Source: Scenedesmus sp. ARA3 (taxonomy: Eukaryota; Chlorophyta; Chlorophyceae; Sphaeropleales; Scenedesmaceae). From it: DNA of 64,000 bases. Made by a program: the position numbers and the translations under genes. Below the pieces are notes generated by a model. It made no database searches. It saw only the letters and a list, made by a program, of their open reading frames with translations, and was not told the origin of the DNA. This document shows, in pieces, positions 55,284 to 64,000 of this stretch (position 1 is its first letter; each line of letters opens with the position of its first letter). The stretch is taken from the NCBI GenBank assembly GCA_004335835.1, contig RWJK01000156.1, positions 1 through 64,000 on the forward strand. The letters are read 5' to 3'.

Positions 55284-55930
55284 GCAGCAGCAGCAGCGGC
55301 AGCGTGGCAGCAGCGCCAGCAGCAGCGGCGGCGGCGGCCCCGACAAGTGCCAGCAACAAAGGCTGCAACCGCCAGCAGCTGGTGCAGCAAAGCATGATGG
55401 CAGTCGCTGCGCATTCGCCACCCAAAGCCCTAGCTCGGAGCGCAGCGCGCTGTGCACTGCTAGCAACTTTCTGTGCTTGTGTTCTTGTGCAGTACCCCGC
55501 TGCACCAGCAAAGCAGATGGTCTGGAAGCAACAGCATCTGGTTTCCTCCTGGCTGATGCATTTCTGTGTGGCCGCATTGCTGCTGCTGCTGCTGCTGCTG
55601 CTGCAGGTGATCGATGCCATCCCCAAGCAGCCAAGCACCACCAACATAGTGCTGGTCATGAAGCCGTGAGTGCATGCCTGGCAGCAGCAGCAGCGGCGGC
55701 AGCAGCAGCGGCAGCAGTTTGCCACCCTGGCGTTGTGCAGGGAGCCAGAAGGGGGCAAATAGCAGTGTGTTCATGCACTGCAATGCCCAGCCCAGCCGCT
55801 CACATGCCTGAGAAGCATGCTGGTCTCTCTCACGCCTGGATGCAGGATGCTGAAGCAGTGTGCATGAGTTTTTTTGCGCAGCAGCAGCACATTTCTGTGA
55901 CTTTGCTGTCCGTCAGCCATGCCGATGTTG

Positions 55931-55970
<40 letters not shown>

Positions 55971-57427
55971 TGCTGCAGTGGCCACCCTGTGCAGCAAGGC
56001 AAGAACCAGCTGGACATGGTAGTGGTGCAGGTGAGGCGGCACTGTCCAATGCACACCTTGGTGACCACGTAGCAGCAGCAGCAGCAGCAGCAGCAGCTGC
56101 TGCCTGTGGATTTGCAGCCCTCGGGCCGACTGCATTCATACCTCTGCGAATGCTTGCGCATGGACGTGAACGGCACAACGTGCGCATGCAGAGGCAGCAG
56201 AGGCTAGGCAGCTCCTGCAATGAAGTGCTGCTACACCCACACCAACACATGTGGCGCGATCTTGCAACCGGGCAACGTGCAGCCCAGCCACCTGCTGATC
56301 CTGTCACACGTGACTCGTTATATAACCTCACCCCGATGTCATATAACTCAATCAGCTTGTCCACTCTCAAACCCTGCAGACCAAGGACCAGCCCGAGCTC
56401 AGCCTGCCTGCCCCTGCAGCCTGCCAGGAGCTGGGTGACACACTGGCCGGCCCTGCTGCTGTGGTGCTGAGCACGCTGCTGGCCAGCTACATTGAGGACA
56501 TAGGGGACAGCACCTTCCTCACCGCAGACAGCAGCGTCTTCAGCAGCAGCAGCGGTGAGTGTTGTGTTGAGCTTGAAGAATTGCGACCGGAGCGAAGTGT
56601 GTGATGGCATATCTGCCAGCGCTTGAGCACAGCAGCAGCAGGAACAAGCACAGCAATGCCAGCAGCTGGCTGTGTTGTCAGCATTTTCGGTCGTTGGCTG
56701 TCAACCTGCTGCTGAGCCAGCCGCTTGCGCCAGCACCTGCCCAGACGAGCCACCAGAGGTGGCTTTATGTTGTGCCTTCAGCTGCCAGCTGGCACAAACT
56801 GGTTGAGTATGGTATCAAAAATGCCTCCACATCCTCATGTGGCTTTCTTCCGTGCTCCGCCTGTTTTCTGGCTGACAACAAACCACACTGCCACACGCAT
56901 TCAAGCAGAGGGTACTGAATCCAGTTTGTGCCTGGCTTTTCATCTTGTGCCTGTCTTACCTGTTTTTCCTATGATTCTCCGCCGCCAGGTGACCTCATGA
57001 TTGCAGCCAACCACGGCGCCACCCCCGGCTGGCTGGTGCCCCTCTCAGCAGGCCTCTGCTACATCACATGCATCCTCCTGTGTAGAGCAGTCTCCTGCTC
57101 CTGCTTCTGCCCAACTCTTGCCCACTCATTCGGCCAACAGCCCTCAACAAGTGCTGTTTCTGACTGCCATCCACCACAGCACCTACTGCATTCTTCGTCA
57201 CATCCTTGCTACCCCTTGCTGCTGCCAGGTGACCTGATGATCGCAGCCAACCGCGGCGCCACCCCCGGCTGGCTGGTGCCCCTCTCAGCAGGCCTCTGCT
57301 ACATCGGCAAGCCCGGCCGCTTCCTGCCCAGCAGTGCAATCTCAAAAGTGGCCTTCCACAGGGCCGGCGGCGGCAGCAGCACCTTTGACATCACCATCAA
57401 GCCTGCAAAGGGGTTTGGCAGTGGCAG

Positions 57428-57469
<42 letters not shown>

Positions 57470-57816
57470 GAAGGTGCTGGAGCTGGGGCAGATCGATGCG
57501 GCGGAGCTGGTGAAGCTGCAGGGCTACCTGCTGGCGCAGCGGATACGGGTGAGGCGCTTGAAGGATTTTTTTGCTGAACACTGTAAATCGGCTCTTAAGC
57601 AGGGCTTAAGGGCACAAGGCTGTGTGTGTAGAGCTGCTGGGTGCGTGTGCTTCCGTAGGGACAGGCTGCCTTCACTGCAGGTGCATTTGTAGGGCTTCGT
57701 GAGGGCCTCGCAGCTGCTTCTTATGCATGTGTGCCGCTTTCAACTGTATGCCCAGCCCTTTGTGAAGAATGGGGAGGTTGAATGACTAGAAGGTAGTGCT
57801 CAACAGACGGCACGTG

Positions 57817-57855
<39 letters not shown>

Positions 57856-57963
57856 TCTGCTGCCACAGATCGGCACAGATGATGACGATGATGATGACGA
57901 GGACGATGCAGCACCGCAAGGTGCTGCTGCAGCTGCTGCTGCTGGCGCCGGCCTAGCAGCTGG

Positions 57964-57998
<35 letters not shown>

Positions 57999-58669
57999 GT
58001 GGTGGTGACGAGAGTGACGACGATGAAGAGGATGAGGACTTTGACCCAGAGGCATCATCAGGTGATGGCTGGCTGGCGGCTGTGACATGTAACATGTCAC
58101 ATGTTGCAGTGGCATTGTAGCCTGCATGAAAGTCATGGGCATTGAGGAGATCACGGCTGAGGGGACTGCAGCTCCGGTGGCAACGCCTGCAACGCAAACA
58201 GCTGCCTTCTATCAGAAGGCAGTGCAATTCCCTGCTCACCGTACGCATGCTGGTGTTGCTGCTGTTTGTTGCCGCTGCAGACGAGGGCGAGCAGCGGTCA
58301 AGCAAGAAGCAGCGGCTGGCTTATGCTGCTGTCGATGATGAAGAGGATGAGGATGATGATGATGATGACGAGGGTGGTGCCTCAGGTGGGAGGTCAGCTG
58401 CTGCACAGCCGCAATGCCGTAGGTTGGCTTGCGGCAGCCAGCTTGCATGCGGTGGGCTTGGTAGGAACGGGTGCGTCCCCAGCCTTGTGTGTACGCATAC
58501 ACGTGTGTGTTGCTTCTTTGTGCCGTTCACACGTGTTCAGCTCAGCACGTGTTGTGGTGCAGTGAGACAGGGACAGGTGGCGCAGTCTGCAAGCACGCCG
58601 CCTGGCAGCACTCAAGCGCAGATATAATCTACGCACGCACTACACCAGTCTGCTCACACTGCCGGCTTG

Positions 58670-58711
<42 letters not shown>

Positions 58712-58812
58712 GCATGGCCCTGCCTGCAGATGATGGCGGCTCAAGCGACGACTCATCCGAGGTGTCGCTGGTTGATGAGGACGCCATGGAGCAGGACAGT
58801 GAGGACCTGTGA
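54201..58812 (+). CDS. Rtt106/Pob3-type histone chaperone-like protein, 10 exons, 455 aa
   Basis: Rtt106 and the Pob3/SSRP1 middle domain are double-PH modules that bind H3-H4 during chromatin assembly. Exons: 54201-54360, 54517-54640, 55081-55177, 55607-55665, 55979-56030, 56380-56554, 57229-57548, 57869-58061, 58281-58385, 58730-58812 (1368 nt). The N-terminus is helical, then Gln/Ala-rich. The first PH-like part has GKFDMAFYADCLQVTSKQ and TLIPYSSIQHVLVIDAIPK. The second has MIAANRGATPGWLVPLSAGL, YIGKPGRFLPSSAISKVAF and GQIDAAELVKLQGYLLAQRI (about 222-329). The tail is strongly acidic (Asp/Glu runs interrupted by Ala), with SSKKQRL as a possible nuclear signal, ending EDAMEQDSEDL. That acidic tail is typical of histone chaperones. 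Assignment rests on domain pattern; a plant SSRP1-related family is equally possible. Exon 7 and the final exon have tandem copies. Confidence 0.78.
56970..57075 (+). repeat. Acceptor-side copy of Rtt106-like exon 7 start
   Basis: Starts at 56989 after CGCCGCCAG and is nearly identical to the first about 75 bases of exon 7 (57229 on). The copy is 240 bases upstream and the interval is open in frame, so use of the first acceptor would add 80 residues. Confidence 0.95.
57420..57470 (+). repeat. Triplet run encoding poly-Ala
   Basis: About 14 GCT codons in exon 7 of the Rtt106-like gene interrupt the second PH-like domain between a KGFGSGS loop and the KVLELGQ strand. Confidence 0.85.
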
Positions 58813-61566
58813 GCAGCAGCAGCAGCAGCACAGCTAGCTGCACAGCACAGCACAGCAGCAGCAGCAGCAGCAGCAGTAGCAGCAGCACACCGCGTGTCAC
58901 TTGTGGATGAGGACGCCATGCAGCAGGACAGTGCGGACCTGTGAGCAGCAGCAGCAGCACATTGTGTCGCTGATTGACGAGGACGCCATGCACCAGGACA
59001 GCGAGGACCTGTGAGCCAGCACACCATCAAGCGGCTGCGCAGCAAGCATATTGCAGAGGAAGGCAGCTCAGCGCGGCAGGCAGGGACTTGGGCACAAGGC
59101 CCCGGCCAATGCACTCTGCCGGGCTGTGCTGGTGAGCTGCTTACGCCGCTGGCCCGAGTCAGGAGTCTGTCAGCCTGCGCTGCACTCACCCTAGCAGGTC
59201 CACTGGATGGCAGCGGCATCACAACAGCAGCTGTGCAGCTGCCGCGTCATGTGGGCTGCTGTGAGACTTTGGCCGGGCCAGTTGTGCTAGCTGAGCGCTT
59301 GAGGTGGTGGTGAGGGGTCTCCAGTGCCTGCAGTTCGCGTGCTGCGCATCGGGGTCAGCTGCGGTGGCACCGGTTCAAGCAAGTCGCAAGCAGGCAGTGG
59401 TGCCGCTCATTTCGACTCAGAGGTTGCGTGCGGTGCAGGCTTGCGCGCTGCAGCTGCCACCTTTAATGGCAGTGGCACTGCTGGTCACAATGAAGCAGTG
59501 CTCCATCCGCTTTCCGCCGCAGTGGCACAGTTGATCGATGGGGCAACAGCTATGGCTTGATATGGATATGACGGTGACGGCTGATCAGCTGTAGTCTGCA
59601 GTCAGACTGCCAGCCGCCCAAGTGCATGCTCAGCGGTGCTGCTTGGTTGCGCCAACTTGCTGGCCAACACTATCAAAATCTGCAGCATGCTAGCCGGCAC
59701 GTTCAAGGACTTGCATCGCCGTGGCTGTTGTATGAGTAGTAAAGTTGTTACACACTCTTGCAGTTGCAGCACCAAATGGCATGCATTATGTCGCATATGC
59801 ATGTGTTGGGAAAGCTGGCTGTGCTGCAGTCTTTCCAAAGCGTGCTGTAATTGCCACGCACAAGATGCTGCTGCTCATTGCCACTGGTGGCACCAACTGA
59901 CAGCATTGCTGCTGCCTGGCTGCTACAGCTTGAGCAATGAGTGGTGCCAATATGGCGCAGCGTCTGCGGCGTAGTGCGACGTACGGCGCAAACACACTGT
60001 AACACTCACAAGCGTCAGCTGTCACGTAGCGCAGAAACCCATGCACGTGAATGAACCTCTTGACAGAGCTCTGCTGGCAGCCTTTGCGCTAAAGGAGCAC
60101 ACCAATGGACTCCTTGCTGCTTATTCCGGCCGCCTCAGCTGCATTGCAGCAGCGTCACACACAATGACACACCCATTCGTACCGTCACACAAAGCTGGCG
60201 CTTATCAAACAGCATGCTCAGCCGTAATGCGCTGCTAAAAATGCAACGCGCATCTGCAGGCGTACTGTCTGCCGCAGTGCATGCCCGATGGGGCTCTAGC
60301 TGCTAACATATGCCCAGCCTGTCATTCAACGCACTCACCAACAGCATACACCAGACACATTGCATCATGTGATGGTGCTTTGCATGCTGGGCAAGGACGC
60401 ATCTCTGCAGGAGCGCCAGCAGGAACGCCAGCACGCAAGCCGCTACGTATCCTACTTGACATCAGCCATGCATGAAAAGCCAAACTCCACACGAGCACGG
60501 TCTGCTGATGTTGACGGAAGAGCTGTGCGTCCATCACATCAGCGAATTCACACGGAAGTGCATGCAGGGACACCAGTTGGCCTCTCCCCACACCCCCGGG
60601 GCAACTGCTGATATCAACACACCCACATGCAACAGGAACATTACCCAAAAAAAAAACATTACCCTGAAGTCCCCACAACTCACACACAAGCAGCACTGCC
60701 CTGCCTCGCTCAGCACAGGGCCAGCCGTGCACAAACTGCACACACTAACCAGCGATGATTGCCTCTGCAGTCAGGTGCTGCTTTCTGCGGCCGTGGATGC
60801 GCTACAGACGTCAAGCTAGCGCCACATAAGCAGCTGGACACCTCAATGCTTGGTGCATTGGAGGACGCCACAAGCTGCGCACCAACCGGATCCACAGCCA
60901 CCCGAAACATGAGCACAGACGTGACAACACATGTCTTTCGATCGCCTTGAGCTAGCATGCAGGGTGGGAGGCTGCTTGGCAGCGCGCACTGCCGTGTATG
61001 CACAGCAGCGGCAGCCCATAATCCTCAAGGGCACGAGTAGACCAACGCCAGGCCACACGCATCAACAACACAACAAAAGTGAACTGCCCAGCTTGGGAAC
61101 CGCCACAACCCGGCTCGCCTGAATCCCCACAAAATGCTGATGCACAAAATTGAGAAGGGCGCTCGGCGACACCCGCGCTAGCACCGACCACGAAGGCAAG
61201 GCAACGGTCCATTAACATCAGCAATCACACGCACACGCGCACACACTGGAAATGAGAATAGGTATGCTGCAGGGTCATGTGGGCTGTAGCCATGGCCAGG
61301 GGCTGCAGGCCTAAGTCAGGCGCACACAAAAGCACACAACGCACACAAGCACGCGTTGAGGCAATCAGCAGCTACATGGCTAGCTGCCTCGTCTCGCGCT
61401 CAAACAAGTATATGTCACGGGCATGGACAGGGAATCGCTGCTCTCAAAAATAAGGCAGGCAGGCGGCAGCCAGGGAAAAACCGCCCGCTCTGCGCGCGCG
61501 GCAGCGCAGCACGCGGCAACGCCGCCAGCGCTGCTGCTGCTGCTGCTTGCGCTGCTAGCGCTGCTG
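58813..61566. other. Convergent intergenic region with 3'-end copies
   Basis: The first 200 bases hold two extra copies of the Rtt106-like C-terminus. The remaining 2.5 kb to the bZIP stop shows no supported gene. A [15 protein letters not shown] A run is at about 60648-60656. Confidence 0.5.
58890..59014 (+). repeat. Two tandem copies of the Rtt106-like C-terminal coding end
   Basis: Beyond the real stop at 58812, the stretch encoding VSLVDEDAMEQDSEDL plus TGA recurs at about 58897-58943 and 58964-59014. AGC/CAG triplet tracts lie between the copies. The second copy has a changed Glu (SADL), and the third has LIDEDAMHQ. Confidence 0.95.
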
Positions 61567-63834
61567 TTACTGCTGCAGCTCGTAGTCTGCTGCTGCCGGC
61601 ACTGGCTGCTGTGCCTCAACAGCAGGCTCCACTGGGTGCCCCTCGCCAGTACCATGCTGCTTGCCGTTTGCCAGACCCTCCAGCCCAGCCTTCGCATCAG
61701 CACCAACTGCTGCTGCAGCTGCGGCTGCTGCTGTGGCCACATCAGCTGCGGCTGTAGCTGCATCGCTTGTGCGCTGGCGCTTGCGAGAGGCCTCGTCAGC
61801 CTCATCATCTGCTGCGCCCTGCTCCCGCCTGTAGTAACCATTGCGCTCCTTGCGCTCCGTCATCTGCACACACAAAAGCAGCGCCGCACACAAGCGTCAG
61901 CAAACAGACATGCAAGGCAGCACTTGCAACGTGACATGCATCGCGCAACTGTGCACAGCTGTGAAGCCCTCGGCTTAGAACATGCCGTCGCTCTTCACGC
62001 ATACACGCTTTCAAGATGCACCGTGCGAGTGCACCACAGGCACCAGCAACAAGCTGTGGCCAGCTGACTGCTAGCTAACGCTATGCCACACCCTGCGCCC
62101 TCTCACCTCCTGCTGCCTCACAAGCACAAGCAAGCACCAGCACCAGCACAACCACGCCCGCTCACCTCCTGCCGCAGGAAGCGTAGCTCGTCGCGCAGCC
62201 GCTCATTCTCCTCACGCAGCCGGCCATTCTCGTCCTCCAGCACCCTGCAGCGCCGCTCCGCTGCGTCTGCCAGCGCCTCCTTCTCCCTGCGGGCCTCAAC
62301 CAGGTCCTCGATCTGCATCTCCAGGCTCTGCATGTGCTCCTGCTTGCGCTTGCGGCTGCGGCGCGCGCTCTCGCGGTTGGACAGCATCCTGCAAACGGCG
62401 GGACAGCAGAAAAGGAAGCAGAATTTGCAGGAAGGGAAAGATGTTGGACCAGCGCATGAGCATGAGGGATATGGCGGGGGCGAGATGGTGGGTAGAAGTG
62501 GAGAGGCAGCAATTGTGAGGGGTGTGTGTGCTGAACAGTAGCAGACTGCGCTGCAAATGCAAGCATACTAGGTGAGGTGCCTGTGGAGCCTGCCAGAGGT
62601 GTCAACAGCAGGTTCAGTGTGGTTGCTGCGCTGCTGGTTGCTGCTGTTAACATGGAGTTTGCAGAGTTTTTTAAGCATGCAAAGCAAGTAATCAAGTTTA
62701 CATTTTCAGCATGTAAGCGATGAGCTGAAGCTGTCGTCGAATCGGCATCCTGCTGTGCTGGGAGCCACGACACGCTTGGATTGAGCAGCTGTAGCAATGT
62801 GCGCACCTGCGCTGCCGCCGATTTTCCGACTTGTCTCCGCCCATCCCGCCCATTGAATCCCGCTCCATAGAGCTTGCCATGCGCAGGTGCCCGCCACCCC
62901 CTAGGTGCTGCAGCTGCAGGGCGGCAGCTGCTGCTGCTGCGGGGTTGACCATCAGCGCGGGGTTTGCTGCTGCGGCTGCTGCCAGGCCTGGCATGCCGCC
63001 TAGCGCTGATAAGGTGCTGGGGTCCACTGCTGCAGACAGCACTGCAGGGTCCACTGCTGGGCTTGCCATAGACAGCACAGGCATGGGCGCAGACAGCGCT
63101 GGCATCTGTGTAGACGCTGGTGGTGCCAGTACGGCTGTGTAAGCAGCACAGGGATAGGCAGCGAGGCAGATGGCACACGAGTATGCTGAGTAGGCGTTCC
63201 TTCATCGGGCAGGTGAGCGTGCTGTCCTAGCTGGCAGCGAAACGCATGCGTGACAGATACGGCAGCACATCCTTCGAGCTCTGCTGCTCGTCAAGAGCTG
63301 CAATTAATCTCAGACTACCACTGGTTTGCGCCAATTGCCCGCCTCACCTCCGGATGCCTCTGCCTTTGCGATGCCGGGCTGGGACAAGCCCTGGCTCAGC
63401 TGGTTTTGAATCACCAGCTGCCGGAGCACATCAAGAGAAGGAACTCTCGGCATGCCCCCAGTCCCTTGGCCTGCCTCGGAGAGGCCTGCAGACAGGTTTG
63501 CAGCTGCTGCACCTCCCCCACTGCCACTTGCTGAGAGCAGCTGCTGAGCCTGCTGCAGCTGGTTGGGCTCGAATTGCTGATTTGCTGCTAAGTTTGTAGC
63601 GCTGGGGATGCGCTTGAGAAACTCTTGAAATGCAGCCTGTGGGGAGAGGGCGTGGCACACCGCAAGCGTCAGCAGCTGGGTGGTGCAGCTGCGGCTGGGG
63701 TCTTGTTCCAGACGAATCAAGCTCACCTCACTGTCGGTGCGTCCAAAAGCACCGGCACCCGCCTGGCCAAGGCGGAAAATGCCCCCAACCAGGTCATCTA
63801 CACTGAACGATCTGTTCATGCTCTCTGACGCCAT
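61567..63834 (-). CDS. bZIP transcription factor, 5 exons, 414 aa
   Basis: bZIP proteins bind ACGT-core DNA as leucine-zipper dimers. Exons: 63834-63727, 63636-63348, 63134-62807, 62388-62166, 61863-61567 (1245 nt). The N-terminus MNRSFSVDDLVGGIFRL resembles plant group-A/VIP1-type starts only loosely. The middle is Gln-, Ala- and Pro-rich (LQQAQQLLSASGSGGG, VPSLDVLRQLVIQNQLSQG), like an activation region. The basic region NRESARRSRKRKQEHMQ (about 245-262) fits N-x7-R/K. A zipper follows, with heptad positions across LEMQIEDLVEARREKEALAD and RVLEDENGRLREENERL. The C-terminal exon begins with MTERKERNGYYRREQG and is Ala-rich. The basic region is split from SENRRQRR by intron 3, a common bZIP arrangement. 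No duplicated exon edges were found here. Confidence 0.93.
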
Positions 63835-64000
63835 TCTTGTTGATGTGTCGCCTTTTATAAGTCGCTAGTGATTGCAAGTGGCAGCACACAACAACTGAGA
63901 CGACAGTGGTGGTGGGCTGCTGCCCAAAAATGGTAGGCGTGACGCAGTACTGAATGATTTCGAAAGCAGTTGAAACGAAGCAACGCAAAGGCAGTGCAAG
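63835..64000. other. 5' flank of the bZIP gene
   Basis: The region upstream of the bZIP start codon on the minus strand, cut by the window edge. No motif was recognised. Confidence 0.4.

Noticed and set aside
1..64000. tRNA, rRNA, centromere- or telomere-type repeats
   Set aside because: None was recognised by eye on either strand. Small intronic snoRNAs cannot be excluded without a covariance search.

Overview
This window looks like nuclear DNA of a green alga, most likely a chlorophyte of the Sphaeropleales/Chlorophyceae type (inference). The genes are intron-rich, with GT-AG introns, donors mostly GTGAG/GTGGG/GTGCG and acceptors mostly TGCAG. Long CTG/CAG triplet tracts run through introns and coding sequence as Ala, Gln and Ser runs. 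The gene set is eukaryotic and plant-like: an Alfin-like PHD protein, an XEG113-type arabinosyltransferase, plastid-targeted proteins and an EXS protein. There is no operon structure. I reconstructed 13 protein-coding genes by joining exons by hand. In every model the codon phase closes across all junctions and the reading frame ends at a stop.

Layout. Minus strand 8768-1315: NOC2, ribosome biogenesis, 12 exons. Plus 9262-14376: organelle-type histidyl-tRNA synthetase, 10 exons. Plus 15027-17449: ZIP metal transporter. Minus 23105-19063: plastid membrane protein of unknown function. Plus 23591-26872: class-IV PLP aminotransferase-like protein. Minus 30615-28993: small secreted protein with four 38-residue repeats. 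Minus 35895-31402: GT77/XEG113-like glycosyltransferase. Plus 36485-39647: EXS-domain membrane protein. Plus 40289-42709: protein disulfide isomerase with one thioredoxin domain and an ERp29-like tail. Minus 47241-44528: Alfin-like PHD protein. Plus 48775-52503: BTB/BACK protein. Plus 54201-58812: Rtt106/Pob3-like histone chaperone. Minus 63834-61567: bZIP transcription factor. The remaining sequence is intergenic with no gene I can support. No rRNA, tRNA, CRISPR or autonomous transposon was seen.

Functional grouping is loose, as expected for a nuclear locus. There are nuclear and chromatin proteins (NOC2, Alfin-like, Rtt106-like, bZIP), secretory-pathway proteins (PDI, XEG113-like, EXS, the secreted repeat protein) and organelle proteins (HisRS, the plastid protein). 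Four intergenic gaps separate divergent gene pairs and may be shared promoters: 8769-9261, 23106-23590, 35896-36484 and 47242-48774.

The most unusual signal is not a gene. In ten of the 13 genes, one edge of an exon together with its splice site has been duplicated in tandem into the neighbouring intron, from one to five extra times. Acceptor-side copies (intron tail plus exon head) always lie upstream of the intact exon. Donor-side copies (exon tail plus intron head) always lie downstream. Most copies have decayed, but three stay in frame and open, so they could be used as alternative splice sites. Two genes also carry tandem copies of their 3' ends beyond the stop codon.
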